Shown here in pieces: positions 7,410 to 16,253 of a DNA stretch of 64,000 bases (the first letter of the stretch is position 1; each line of letters begins with the position of its first letter). Position numbers and translations under genes: made by a program. The stretch lies in NCBI RefSeq assembly GCF_016862095.1, contig NZ_BOMH01000038.1, forward strand, positions 62,001-126,000. Reading direction: 5' to 3'. Below the pieces are notes generated by a model. That model was not told the DNA's origin, did no database searches, and saw only the letters and a list, made by a program, of their open reading frames with translations. The stretch is from Actinoplanes cyaneus. GTDB taxonomy: Bacteria; Actinomycetota; Actinomycetes; Mycobacteriales; Micromonosporaceae.

Positions 7410-8522
7410 TCAGGCGACGATCTGCAGGTCGTGGCTGGTGTTGTTGAGGCGCCGGCCGCCGTCGTCGGTGACCGTGACGATGTCCTCGATGCGCACCCCG
7501 AACCGGCCGGGCAGGTAGATGCCGGGTTCGATGGAGAAGCACATGCCGGGCATCAGGGTCTGCTTCTCGCCCTCCACGATGTAGGGCGGCTCGTGCGTGG
7601 TCAGCCCGATCCCGTGCCCGGTGCGGTGGATGAAGCGTTCCGCGTACCCGGCCTCGTCGATCACCCGCCGCGCGGCCCGGTCGATCTCCTGGCAGGGTAC
7701 GCCCGGGCGGACCGCTTCGAAGGCGGCCTGCTGCGCCTGGCGGACCACCTCGAAGACCTCCTTCTCGACCGGAGTCGGCGGCCCGACGTGCACGGTGCGG
7801 GTGGTGTCCGAGCCGTAGCCGTCCTTGAGCCCGCCGAAGTCCAGGACCACCATGTCGCCGTCCCGGATCACTCGGTCACCCATCTCGTGGTGCGGATTCG
7901 CCCCGTTCGGCCCGGAGCCGACGACGGTGAAGTCGACCTGTGAGTGCCCGTGCTCCTGCAGCAGATGCGCCAGCTCGGCACCGACCGCCCGTTCGGTGCG
8001 ACCCGCGAACCGGATCCCGATGATTTCCCGGTACGCCGCGTCGGCGGCCGCCGCGGCGGCGGCCAGCCGGTCCACCTCGTCGGCGTCCTTGACCGCGCGC
8101 AGCATCGGCATCGTCTCGGTCATCGAGGCGTACGACGCGCCGGGCAGCACCTGTTGCAGCCCGAGCAGGTGCATCGCCCACGCCGAGTCGGAGATCGCGT
8201 AGCGGCCGGTCGGATCGAGCAGCCGGGCCGCCGCCGGGTACGGGTCGGTGCCGTCCGCCCAGGCGCTGATGGTGACCGCTGCCGCGCCGGCCGACTCGGC
8301 GGCGTCCGGGCGTTCCAGCAGCGGGACGATCAGCCGTGGGTCGTGGTCGGCGTCTAGCACCAGCATGGTGAGGCGTTCGGTGATCGCGGTCGGGCGGTAG
8401 CCGGTGAAGTAGGTCAGATCGGGCCCGGGGGTGACGAGCAGTCCGCGCAGGCCCGCCTCGGCCGCCTGTGCGACCGCGCGCTCCATCCGCTGGGCGAAGT
8501 CCTTGCTGGTGAACGAAATCAT
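7410..8522 (-). CDS. M24 family metallopeptidase (Xaa-Pro aminopeptidase/dipeptidase type)
   Basis: The 370-residue protein has a creatinase-type N-terminal domain (about 1-135) and a pita-bread catalytic domain. Metal ligands are visible in order: the two aspartates in VLDFGGLKDGYGSDTTR, the histidine in RTGHGIGL, the glutamate in FSIEPGIY and the glutamate in VRIEDIV. It should hydrolyse peptides with proline at position 2, or related amides, in the cytoplasm. Its ATG overlaps the stop of the upstream MFS gene (ATGA), so the two form one translation-coupled unit, perhaps import and processing of a peptide-like compound. Confidence 0.9.
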   Translation of the reverse strand: MISFTSKDFAQRMERAVAQAAEAGLRGLLVTPGPDLTYFTGYRPTAITERLTMLVLDADHDPRLIVPLLERPDAAESAGAAAVTISAWADGTDPYPAAARLLDPTGRYAISDSAWAMHLLGLQQVLPGASYASMTETMPMLRAVKDADEVDRLAAAAAAADAAYREIIGIRFAGRTERAVGAELAHLLQEHGHSQVDFTVVGSGPNGANPHHEMGDRVIRDGDMVVLDFGGLKDGYGSDTTRTVHVGPPTPVEKEVFEVVRQAQQAAFEAVRPGVPCQEIDRAARRVIDEAGYAERFIHRTGHGIGLTTHEPPYIVEGEKQTLMPGMCFSIEPGIYLPGRFGVRIEDIVTVTDDGGRRLNNTSHDLQIVA

Positions 8523-10042
8523 CGGGGTCCTCCGGAGGTGGCCGGCAGCGGCCGGGTCGGAATGGTGTGGCTGGTGGCCGCGGCCGCCGCGGCCAGGTGC
8601 ACGGCGGTGGCCGGCTCGGTCCGCTGGTGTCGCAGCAGCAGCGCCAGCGCGACACCGCCGGCCGACATCAGCGCCAGCAGGACCGCGGCGCCGGCCAGTC
8701 CGGCGGCGAGCGCGTCGGCGGCCGGCGCTCCGGTGTCGGCCCGTCCGCCGCTGATCGCGGTGGAGACGGTCCCGGCGGCGGCAACCGCCAGGGAGCCGCC
8801 CACGTACCGCGCCATGTTCGAGATGCCGGACGCCTGGCCGGTCTGTTCCGGGTCGACGGCCGAGGTGGACGCCGACGAGGCGGGACCGTTGGCCAGGCCG
8901 AGGCCGACCGAGAGCACGATCAGCGGCAGCACGAACGCGGTGTACTCCCAGGACGGTTCGACGAACGCCAGCGTGGCACAGCCGGCCGCGGCCAGCCCGA
9001 ATCCGATGGCGACGGCGTACCGGGGACCGATCCGGACGGCCAGGGGCGTGATCACCGGGGTGATGGCGATCATCGCGGCGGCGGCGGGCAGCGTGGCCAG
9101 GCCGGCCTGCAGCGCGGTCATCCCGAACCCGGCCGGGTCCTGGAAGTAGAGGCTGAGCAGGTACATCAGCGCGTTGATCACGCCGGCCACGAGCAGGATC
9201 GCGGTGGCCGACCCGACGAGCACCCGGTTGCGCAGCAGCTGCAAGTCGACCAGCGGCGCGGTGGCGTGCCGCTCGGCGAGGACGAATCCGATACCGCCGA
9301 ACACCGACAGGCCCAGGCAGATGATGGTCGGCGCGGACAGCCAGCCCCAGCCCCCGCCTTCGCTGAGCGCGAGGACCAGCGGCACCAGCGCGACAGCGAC
9401 CAGCACCGAGCCGAGCACGTCGATCTCCCGGGGCCGGTCCGGGTCCCGGGACTCCCGCACTGTCGACCAGGTCAGCGGCACGCACAGCGCCGCGATCGCC
9501 GCGTCGATCCAGAACAGTCCCTGCCAGCCGGTGGAGCCGGCCAGGATCCCGCCGATCAGGGGGCCGGCGGCGGCGCCGACCGCCGAGGCCGCACCCCACA
9601 GGGTGATCGCGCGCAGCTGGCCGGTTCCGGCCGAGGCGACCGAGAGGAGGCTCATCCCGCACGCCAGGATGGTCGAGCCTGCCGCGCCCTGGATCATCCG
9701 GCCGGCGATCACCCCGGCGGCCCCCGACGACAGCGCGATCAGCGCGCAGGAGAGCACGAACAGCACCAGTCCGGACAGGAAGATCCGGCGCCGGCCGAAG
9801 ACGTCGCCGAGCGCGCCCGAGGTGACGATCACCGCCGCGCCGACCAGCATGTAACCGGTCACCGCCCACTGCAGGGTGTCGACCGACGCGCCGACATCCT
9901 GGCTGATGGCCGGGAGCAGGATGGTCACCGCCGAGGTGTTGGCGTTCACCACCAGCGCGGACACGCACGCCGCCAGCAGCACCCCCGTGCCGGCCGGGCG
10001 GTTTACGCCGCTTGCTCGCATCGGTGAGTCCGTCGCTGCCAT
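8519..10042 (-). CDS. MFS transporter, DHA2 (14-TM) type
   Basis: This 507-residue membrane protein has the DHA2 drug:H+ antiporter layout. It shows the first-helix segment ANTSAVTILLPAIS, motif A GALGDVFGRRRIF after TM2 and motif C-like GPLIGGIL in TM5. There are about 14 hydrophobic segments. It is probably a proton-driven exporter of drugs or of a compound linked to the coupled M24 peptidase. Start ATG 10042; an alternative ATG (MRASG) lies eight codons in. A copy of the 21-bp dyad motif is 65 bp upstream, shared with the divergent PPK2 gene. Confidence 0.88.
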   Translation of the reverse strand: MAATDSPMRASGVNRPAGTGVLLAACVSALVVNANTSAVTILLPAISQDVGASVDTLQWAVTGYMLVGAAVIVTSGALGDVFGRRRIFLSGLVLFVLSCALIALSSGAAGVIAGRMIQGAAGSTILACGMSLLSVASAGTGQLRAITLWGAASAVGAAAGPLIGGILAGSTGWQGLFWIDAAIAALCVPLTWSTVRESRDPDRPREIDVLGSVLVAVALVPLVLALSEGGGWGWLSAPTIICLGLSVFGGIGFVLAERHATAPLVDLQLLRNRVLVGSATAILLVAGVINALMYLLSLYFQDPAGFGMTALQAGLATLPAAAAMIAITPVITPLAVRIGPRYAVAIGFGLAAAGCATLAFVEPSWEYTAFVLPLIVLSVGLGLANGPASSASTSAVDPEQTGQASGISNMARYVGGSLAVAAAGTVSTAISGGRADTGAPAADALAAGLAGAAVLLALMSAGGVALALLLRHQRTEPATAVHLAAAAAATSHTIPTRPLPATSGGPR

Positions 10043-10106
10043 CCGCCGCTCCCCCGGGCCGAGAGGTTCTCGATGGGGTCAGCTTCGCCGCGGCGGGCGG
10101 GACCGG

Positions 10107-10127
10107 CATCGCTCGCACCGGATGAAT
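10107..10127. promoter_or_regulatory. 21-bp dyad motif, variant copy 1
   Basis: CATCGCTCG-CACC-GGATGAAT. This is the variant half-site form of the recurrent dyad and is almost identical to the copy at 13008. It lies between the divergent MFS (start 10042) and PPK2 (start 10271) genes. Confidence 0.5.
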
Positions 10128-10270
10128 CGCTCGGCTCCGCCCGTCCCGTCCCGTACGGCCGCTGGGCTCTTCATCACCGCTGGAGGATGCGCAGGCAGAC
10201 CCCGGTCCGCCACCGTCCTTGCGGAGACCCGTACTCGGCGAATCAGGCCCCTACGAGAGCGAGAAGCACC

Positions 10271-11119
10271 ATGACCAAGCGCAGGAACGACCGGAAGGTC
10301 CGCCAGGACGGGCAGCTGCTGGTGGCGGAGAAGGACGTGGACGGGGCCCGGCTCACGGAGAAGAAGTACCAGCGGGAGTTGCGCCGCCTGCACGGCGAGC
10401 TCGTCGCCATGCAGGAGTGGGTCAAGTCGACCGGCGCCAAGGTCTGCATCCTGTTCGAGGGCCGGGACACCGCGGGCAAGGGCGGCACGATCAAGGCGAT
10501 CACGGAACGCGTCAGCCCCCGCGTATTCCGCGTCGTCGCGCTGCCGGCCCCCACCGATCGCGAACGCTCCCAGATGTACATCCAGCGATACCTGCCGCAC
10601 CTGCCGGCCGCCGGCGAGGTCGTCGTCTTCGACCGCAGCTGGTACAACCGGGCCGGCGTCGAACGCGTGATGGGTTACTGCACCGACGAGCAGGCCGACC
10701 AGTTCTTGCGGGCCACTCCGGAGGTCGAGCGCGCCATCGTCGACTCCGGCGTGATCCTGCTCAAGTACTGGCTGGAGGTCAGCCCCGACGAGCAGACCCG
10801 CCGCCTGCAGAACCGGATCGACGATCCGCGGAAGGTCTGGAAACTCTCCGGCCTGGACCTCAAGTCCTACAGCCGCTGGTACGACTACTCCCGCGCCCGC
10901 GACGAGATGTTCCACGCCACGGACACCTCCTGGGCGCCCTGGTACACCGCGAACACCGACGACAAGAAGCGCGGCCGCCTCAACATCATCTCCCACCTGC
11001 TCGCCAGCGTGCCCTACCAGCCGCTGCCGCACCAGGACGTGACCCTGCCCAAGCGCCAGAAGCCGGACGGCTACACCCAGCCCGACCTCCCGGTCCGACA
11101 CGTCCCGACCCCCTTCTGA
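10271..11119 (+). CDS. ppk2: Polyphosphate kinase 2 family protein
   Basis: The 282-residue protein shows the PPK2 fold: Walker A EGRDTAGKGG (residues 63-72), lid residues near APTDRERSQMY, and Walker B VVFDRSWYNRAGVE (about 118-131). Further conserved segments are SPDEQTRRLQNR and DDPRKVWKLSGLD. The family transfers phosphate between polyphosphate and nucleoside mono- or diphosphates. The single-domain length suggests class I (NDP-phosphorylating), though class cannot be fixed by eye. ATG 10271 has only a weak GAG-type ribosome site. It stands alone, with a dyad motif copy 143 bp upstream, which would place it among stress-responsive genes. Confidence 0.93.
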   Translation: MTKRRNDRKVRQDGQLLVAEKDVDGARLTEKKYQRELRRLHGELVAMQEWVKSTGAKVCILFEGRDTAGKGGTIKAITERVSPRVFRVVALPAPTDRERSQMYIQRYLPHLPAAGEVVVFDRSWYNRAGVERVMGYCTDEQADQFLRATPEVERAIVDSGVILLKYWLEVSPDEQTRRLQNRIDDPRKVWKLSGLDLKSYSRWYDYSRARDEMFHATDTSWAPWYTANTDDKKRGRLNIISHLLASVPYQPLPHQDVTLPKRQKPDGYTQPDLPVRHVPTPF

Positions 11120-11185
11120 CCCCTCTTCCCGAGGGCGCGGATCATGCCACGGGCGACGCGTTGCCGAGGCGGGATCACCAGTTCT

Positions 11186-11713
11186 TCAGGCCGGCCCACG
11201 TAACGGGTTGAGGGCAACGACTCGCTCGAACTGCAGTACCGGGTCAGCCAGGAAGAATGCCGCGGCGAAAGCGTGAGTGGGTTCGGCACACGAGATCACC
11301 GACCCGAGACCTTCTACCTCGAGCAACCTGCCGACCGCCGGACCGCCATTCACCACAATCGGGACAACCACTCCGCCGGACGACGCCGAGCCGATAAGCC
11401 GCTCAGCGGACTGCCGCACCGAAATGCTGTGACCTTCCGCGTATTTGCGCGCGAATGCCAGAACAGCCTGGTGAGCTGGTCCCGAATAGTCTTCCGACAC
11501 GGAGTCCGGCGCGAAAGACCAGACGGTGACCCCTTGCCGGGAGCCATCCGGCCCTTCCTTGTCCGGAGCGCCACCGCGCACCCGAGCCACGGCGAAGATC
11601 GCACCATCCGCCTCTACCCACCCGCCCCAGCCAGGCGCCCCGAACCTCGCAGAAACAACATCGAAAACGGGGAATGCTAGATCGCGGCTCGGCACGGACA
11701 CCGATTCACCCAT
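11186..11713 (-). CDS. Hypothetical protein
   Basis: A 175-residue soluble protein that I do not recognise. It begins with a polar, beta-rich region (WGGWVEADGAIFAVARVRGG), followed by a helical AVLAFARKYAEGHSIS region and a C-terminal VVVPIVVNGGPAVGRLLEVEG hairpin. No signal peptide, membrane segment or catalytic motif is seen. Codon usage is less biased than in the neighbouring genes, which may mean recent acquisition. Competing readings on the other strand have poor composition. It is isolated, with 67 and 193 bp on either side. Confidence 0.5.
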   Translation of the reverse strand: MGESVSVPSRDLAFPVFDVVSARFGAPGWGGWVEADGAIFAVARVRGGAPDKEGPDGSRQGVTVWSFAPDSVSEDYSGPAHQAVLAFARKYAEGHSISVRQSAERLIGSASSGGVVVPIVVNGGPAVGRLLEVEGLGSVISCAEPTHAFAAAFFLADPVLQFERVVALNPLRGPA

Positions 11714-11906
11714 CCCCCGAGTCTATAAACGAAGACGGCTCGGACATAACACGCATTCCCGTCAGCGTCGGTGACGAACCGACTGCGTGCCGCAGACCGA
11801 CCGCGGGTCGCAGTTTCGCAGCCGCCCGCGCCGAGCGACCGCAATCGTGCAGGCAATCCTCGTCCTGCACGACGTCGAAGCGAATCGCTACGCAGGGTGA
11901 AAAGGC

Positions 11907-12899
11907 TCAGTAATCGTCCGGCTCGCCGTACTCGTTGACGCGCGGCCCGCCCGCGGGAGGCGGCCCGTCCGTGCCGGCGGGCGGAGGCGGGCCTTCCGTG
12001 CCGGCGGGCGGCGGGCTGTCCATGCCGGCGGGCGGCGGCGGCGGGCCGGCCGGGACGGCGGTGGTGGCCGGTTCCAGGGCCGCGGTGAGGGCCGCGATGA
12101 TCGCGTCGAGCCGGGGGCGCAGCAGCCGCCATTCGCGGCCGGCGGCGAGCGCGTCGTTCTCCGCGTCGACGGCGTCGACCAGGTCGCGCAGGATCGTGGC
12201 GGGCTGGCTAGCGTAGTTCTGCCGTTCGCCGTCCGGCGCCGTCTCCAGCAGGGCTGCCCAGCGGGTCTCCAGGGAGGTCAGGTCGTCGCGGACCGGCGGC
12301 CAGGCCAGGGCGCGCTGCCCGGCGTCGAGCGTGGTCAGGATCGCGGGGAGCCGGGTGCCGAGGACGGTACGGGTCTCCCCCGCCAGGCCGCGCGCCTCGC
12401 TGTCCCACGCGCCGGTCTTACGGTTGCGGTTCGTCAGCAGCAGCGCCACCAGGGCGGTGAGCAGGCCGATCAGGAGCAGCCATCCCCAGACCCCGAGGAC
12501 GCTGTCGTCCTGCTCCGCGACCGGCACCGCCACCGGCGTCGACGTCGCCGCATTGACAGGCTCCTTCGTCGGTTCCTTCGTAGGCTCCTTGGTGGGCTCC
12601 TTCGTAGGTTCCCTGGTCGGCTCCTTCGTAGGCTCCTTGGTCGGTTCCTTCGTCGGCTCCTTGGTCTTGGTCGGATCGGTGGTCCGGGTCGTCCGGGTGT
12701 TCGTCGGCTCCGGCCGCGACGTGGTCTCGTCGCCGTCGGCATCGGGCGGGGTGGTCCGGTCCACGGTGCGCTCGGCGGACGGCCGGTCGGACGGCAGCGC
12801 CTTGGGCGTCCCCTCCCCGCTGCAGGCAACCGGGGCGGTCATCAGCACGGCCGCGACCAGGAGCATCGCCGCCGGGCGCCGCCGGTGCAAGATTCTCAT
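11907..12899 (-). CDS. Lipoprotein with TKEP-repeat stalk, one TM helix and proline-rich tail
   Basis: The 330-residue protein starts MRILHRRRPAAMLLVAAVLM and has a lipobox-like VACSGEG. It is followed by a Thr/Asp/Arg-rich linker and nine TKEP units (one TREP). A transmembrane helix (VWGWLLLIGLLTALVALLL) leads to a helical cytoplasmic domain of about 130 residues and a PPPPAG-repeat tail. The combination of N-terminal lipid anchor and internal TM segment predicts an extracytoplasmic charged stalk. The start was placed at the signal peptide; the reading frame extends 55 codons further upstream without function. Divergent from the ThrE gene. Function unknown. Confidence 0.75.
   Translation of the reverse strand: MRILHRRRPAAMLLVAAVLMTAPVACSGEGTPKALPSDRPSAERTVDRTTPPDADGDETTSRPEPTNTRTTRTTDPTKTKEPTKEPTKEPTKEPTREPTKEPTKEPTKEPTKEPVNAATSTPVAVPVAEQDDSVLGVWGWLLLIGLLTALVALLLTNRNRKTGAWDSEARGLAGETRTVLGTRLPAILTTLDAGQRALAWPPVRDDLTSLETRWAALLETAPDGERQNYASQPATILRDLVDAVDAENDALAAGREWRLLRPRLDAIIAALTAALEPATTAVPAGPPPPPAGMDSPPPAGTEGPPPPAGTDGPPPAGGPRVNEYGEPDDY
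12559..12666 (-). repeat. Nine tandem 12-bp units coding for TKEP
   Basis: Nine 12-bp units of the type GGCTCCTTCGTA are arranged head to tail and encode (TKEP)8 plus one TREP. Third-position variation between units shows selection on the peptide rather than recent slippage. Length polymorphism between strains would be expected. Confidence 0.9.
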
Positions 12900-13007
12900 C
12901 GATACCCCACTCCTGAGGCGACCGGGGGTGCCGGGCGAATCGCCGGCGCACGGGCGCGCTCCTCGGTTGTCGCTGCGGCAAGCCTCTCGGTGCCCGGGCC
13001 GATGGAG

Positions 13008-13028
13008 CATCGCTCGCGCCGGATGAAT
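13008..13028. promoter_or_regulatory. 21-bp dyad motif, variant copy 2
   Basis: CATCGCTCG-CGCC-GGATGAAT differs from the copy at 10107 at one base. It ends 34 bp before the ThrE start codon and lies 108 bp from the divergent lipoprotein start. Confidence 0.5.
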
Positions 13029-13062
13029 CGCCGGGCCACCGGGTCCGCCTACCTTCCTCGGC

Positions 13063-14286
13063 ATGGACGAGCGAGAGCTGCGACAGTTCCTGCTCTACCT
13101 GGGCAGCGCGCTGACCGCCGCCGGGGAGGCGGTCAACCGGATCGAGGAGCGCCTGCTGAAGGTCGCGGCCGCCTACGGCGCGCCGCACACCCGGGTCAGC
13201 GTCCTGCCGACGTACCTGGTGGTCTCCCTGGAACCGGGGCAGCCGGCCACGCTGGAGCCGACCCGCCAGCTCCGCGGCGGGTTGCGGCTGGATCAGACCG
13301 CTCTGGTGTACGACGTCCTGCGCGACGCCGAGCGGGCGGCGCTCACTCCGGCCGCCGGCATCGAGCAGGTTCTTGCCGCGGTCGGCATGCCACCGCGGTT
13401 CGGCGCGGCGACCCGCACCCTGGGCCACGCCATCATGATCGGCGGCCTGTGCCTGATCCTGGCCCCGACCTGGGCCGACGTTCTGCTCGCCGTGCTCTTC
13501 GGGGTCGTGGTGGGGCTGATGCGCCTGGCCGGCGCACGATGGGCCAGCGCGCAGATGATCATGCCGGTGATCGCCGCGTTCACGGTCTCCGGGATCACGT
13601 TTCTCCTGGCCGGTGGCGGCTGGGCCGACGCCGACCTGCGGGCGATGGTGGCGCCGCTGGTGACGTTCCTGCCGGGGGCGATGCTGACGATGGGCGTCGT
13701 CGAGCTCTCCGCGTACGAGATGATCACCGGCTCGAGCCGGCTGGTCGCCGGCGCGCTGCAGTTGCTGCTGCTGGCGTTCGGCATCATCGGTGCCGCCCAC
13801 CTCGTGGGCGTGCCGACGCCGGCGGCGGACGACCTTGCCCCGAACACGGTCGGCTGGTGGGCACCCTGGCTGGGCCCGCTCGTCGTCGTCAGCGGCACCT
13901 ATCTGCTGTTCGCCGCTCCGCGACGCTCGCTGGGCTGGCTGCTGCTGGTGCTCTACTCCGGATGGATCAGCCAGTACCTGGGCAACCTGGTGCTCGGCGG
14001 CTATCTGAGCGGCTTCGTCGGCGCGCTGGTGCTGACCGTCGTGGCCTGCCTGGTGGAGCGGCTGCCGTCCGGGCCACCGGCGCTGGTCTCCTTCCTGCCC
14101 GGGTTCTGGCTGCTGGTGCCGGGCGCGCTGACCCTGATCGGGATGACCGAGTATCTGGGTCAGGACACCGTGCGCGGCGTCGAGGACCTGATCGGCGCGA
14201 CCGCCTCGATGGTGTCGATCGCACTCGGGGTGCTGTGCGGGCACCCGATCTACCGGGCGCTGGGGCGGTTCATCCGTACGGGATGA
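13063..14286 (+). CDS. thrE: Threonine/serine exporter family protein (ThrE-like)
   Basis: This 407-residue protein combines an N-terminal ThrE domain (DUF1212) with helices from about residue 120 and a C-terminal DUF3815-like helical half. Diagnostic segments are the N-terminal GEAVNRIEERL and the central LAGGGWADADL and FLPGAMLTMGVVELSAYEMITG regions. About ten membrane segments follow the cytoplasmic N-terminal part. The family exports threonine, serine and possibly other small metabolites. ATG 13063 is the first start after the 21-bp dyad motif. It is followed after 36 bp by a DUF2231 gene and may be co-transcribed with it. Confidence 0.88.
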   Translation: MDERELRQFLLYLGSALTAAGEAVNRIEERLLKVAAAYGAPHTRVSVLPTYLVVSLEPGQPATLEPTRQLRGGLRLDQTALVYDVLRDAERAALTPAAGIEQVLAAVGMPPRFGAATRTLGHAIMIGGLCLILAPTWADVLLAVLFGVVVGLMRLAGARWASAQMIMPVIAAFTVSGITFLLAGGGWADADLRAMVAPLVTFLPGAMLTMGVVELSAYEMITGSSRLVAGALQLLLLAFGIIGAAHLVGVPTPAADDLAPNTVGWWAPWLGPLVVVSGTYLLFAAPRRSLGWLLLVLYSGWISQYLGNLVLGGYLSGFVGALVLTVVACLVERLPSGPPALVSFLPGFWLLVPGALTLIGMTEYLGQDTVRGVEDLIGATASMVSIALGVLCGHPIYRALGRFIRTG

Positions 14287-14322
14287 CGTCCTTGATCGTG
14301 GTGAAAAGCACTCTGGGTAACC

Positions 14323-14817
14323 ATGCAGAACCGGCTCAGTATCGGCGGCAACGCGGTTCAGCCGTTGCTGTTGATGTTCCCGCTCGGACTCTTCGCGGTG
14401 GCGATCATCCTCGATCTGGCGACGCTGCTCGGGGCGCCCGCGATCATCGGCACCCTGGCGTACTGGAACCTGATCGCCGGCCTTGCCGGAGGTGTGCTGG
14501 CCGCGGTCGCCGGCGCCCTGGACGCCGGAGCGACCGGGCAACCGGCCGCCGCGAAGGGCCGCTTCCTCATCCTGTTGCTGGACATGGGCGTGCTGATCTT
14601 CTTCGCGGTGCTGGTCCTGATCCGGGTCCGTGGGGCGGCTCGCGTCGCGGACCCGGGCCTGCTGCTGCTGGAGCTGCTCGGCCTGACGATGGCTGCCGCC
14701 GGCTCCTGGTTCGGCGGCCGGTTGGACCCGAACCATTCTCCCGGGATGAGACGACCGGAATCCACGTCTGCCGATGATTCCGCCGAGTTCTCGACTACCC
14801 GAAGGGAGGCGACGTGA
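14323..14817 (+). CDS. DUF2231-like membrane protein
   Basis: The 164-residue protein has four hydrophobic segments: LLLMFPLGLFAVAIILDLATLL, YWNLIAGLAGGVLAAVAGALD, FLILLLDMGVLIFFAVLVL and LLLLELLGLTMAAAGSWFGG. The MFPLGLFAVAIILDL start and the AYWNLIAGLAGG segment fit DUF2231, a family of small membrane proteins of unknown function. The acidic C-terminal tail is not conserved. Its stop overlaps the GTG of the amino acid permease, so it leads that operon. A dyad motif copy lies within its last codons. Confidence 0.75.
   Translation: MQNRLSIGGNAVQPLLLMFPLGLFAVAIILDLATLLGAPAIIGTLAYWNLIAGLAGGVLAAVAGALDAGATGQPAAAKGRFLILLLDMGVLIFFAVLVLIRVRGAARVADPGLLLLELLGLTMAAAGSWFGGRLDPNHSPGMRRPESTSADDSAEFSTTRREAT
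14731..14751. promoter_or_regulatory. 21-bp dyad motif inside the 3' end of the DUF2231 gene
   Basis: AACCATTC-TCCCG-GGATGAGA retains the CATTC and GGATGAG half-sites. It lies 62 bp upstream of the APC permease start, so it could drive the permease operon independently of DUF2231. Because it overlaps coding sequence, chance is harder to exclude. Confidence 0.4.
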
Positions 14818-16253
14818 GCGCAGAGGCGGAAGACCAGGCGACCTCACCGCCGAAACCCGTGCCAGTGGTGAAGTACCTCTCGTGGGTGGCTCTGGCGCTG
14901 ATGACCACCAGCTCGGTGGCCAGTCTGCGCCCGTCGCCCACCATGGCGGTCTACGGCTTGGCCAGCATCTTCCTCTACCTCGTGCCGGCCATCGTGTTCC
15001 TGCTGCCGACCGCGCTGGTCTCGGCGGAGCTGGCGTCCGGCTGGAACGGCGGCGTCTACAACTGGGTCAGCCAGGGACTGTCGAAGCCGATGGGGTTCCT
15101 CGCGGTGTGGTGCCAGTTCGCCATGACCATCTTCTACTACCCCAGCCTGCTGGGCTTCGTGGCGAGCACCCTCGCCTACGTGATCAACCCGGACCTCGCC
15201 TCCAGCGGCCTCTGGACCGCCATCGTGATCATGGTCTGTTACTGGGCCGGTGTCTGGGTCTCCTCGCGCGGCACCAGCGGCGTCGCCGGCCTGGCCAGTG
15301 GCGGCCTGATCATCGGCACCCTGGTCCCCGGCGCGCTGCTGGTGATCCTGGGCATCGCGTTCCTGGGACAGGGCAACGAGTCCGCCGCGCCGATGACCGC
15401 GAGCAACCTGCTGCCGGCCTGGGCCGGGCTGTCCAGCCTGGTGCTGATCGTCAACAACTTCCTGTCGTACTCCGGCATGGAGATGAACGCCGTGCACGTC
15501 TCCTCACTGCGCAAGCCCGGCCGGGAGTTCCCGCGGGCGATGTTCCTGTCCATGGGCCTGGTGCTGCTCATCTTCATCCTGCCGGCGCTGGCCATCAGCT
15601 GGATCGTGCCGGCCGAGGAGCTGTCCCTGACCGCCGGCGTGATGCAGGCCTTCGACGCGGTGTTCGCCGCGTTCGACTCCCAGTGGCTCACCCCGATCCT
15701 CGGCGTCATGCTGGTCGCCGCGTCGCTGGGCGGCATGCTCACCTGGCTCGCCGGGCCGTCGCGCGGGCTGCTGCTGATCTCGCGGACCGAGGGTTACCTG
15801 CCGCCGTTCCTGCAGCGGCTCAACAAGCACGGCGTCCAGCAGAACATCCTGGTCGTCCAGGGTCTGGTCACCACCGTGATCGCGCTGGCATACGCCTTCA
15901 TCCCGGACGTGTCCAGCGTGTACTGGATCTTCTCGGTGATCACCACGCAGGTCTACCTCATCATGTACCTGCTGATGTTCGTGGCCGCCGTGCGACTGCG
16001 CCGCAACCAGCCTGACCACCCGCGCGGTTACAAGGCCCCGATGCTGACCGCCCTGTGCGGTGTCGGTTTCGCCGCCTCGCTCGCCGCGCTGCTGATCGGT
16101 TTCGTCCCGTCGTCGCAGTTCGGCGGCGGCAACGTCGGCGTCTACCTGGCGATCGTCGCCGGTGGCGCGCTCGGGCTGGGGCTGCTCGTCCCGTACCTCT
16201 TCTACCGGCTGCGCAAACCCTCGTGGAAGACCGAGACGGAGGTGACGGCATGA
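14814..16253 (+). CDS. APC superfamily amino acid permease (glutamate:GABA antiporter-like)
   Basis: The 479-residue protein has about 12 TM segments and a GadC/YjeM-like profile: early LPTALVSAELASGWNGGVYN, a conserved SYSGMEMNAVHVSSLRKPGRE after TM6, and WLAGPSRGLLLISRTEG after TM8. It is probably an exchanger or importer of amino acids in the inner membrane. It starts with GTG inside the stop of DUF2231 and its own stop overlaps the next gene (ATGA). The operon also encodes an M20 dipeptidase, which suggests uptake or salvage of small peptides and amino acids. The substrate cannot be fixed. Confidence 0.88.
   Translation: MSAEAEDQATSPPKPVPVVKYLSWVALALMTTSSVASLRPSPTMAVYGLASIFLYLVPAIVFLLPTALVSAELASGWNGGVYNWVSQGLSKPMGFLAVWCQFAMTIFYYPSLLGFVASTLAYVINPDLASSGLWTAIVIMVCYWAGVWVSSRGTSGVAGLASGGLIIGTLVPGALLVILGIAFLGQGNESAAPMTASNLLPAWAGLSSLVLIVNNFLSYSGMEMNAVHVSSLRKPGREFPRAMFLSMGLVLLIFILPALAISWIVPAEELSLTAGVMQAFDAVFAAFDSQWLTPILGVMLVAASLGGMLTWLAGPSRGLLLISRTEGYLPPFLQRLNKHGVQQNILVVQGLVTTVIALAYAFIPDVSSVYWIFSVITTQVYLIMYLLMFVAAVRLRRNQPDHPRGYKAPMLTALCGVGFAASLAALLIGFVPSSQFGGGNVGVYLAIVAGGALGLGLLVPYLFYRLRKPSWKTETEVTA

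Noticed and set aside
12559..12666. CRISPR-like array
   Set aside because: The 12-bp units have no spacers and code in frame for TKEP; no cas genes are present.
12418..14847. 809-codon minus-strand frame opposite ThrE
   Set aside because: It is antisense to the ThrE and DUF2231 genes, rich in Arg/Gln/His/Gly, without any domain.
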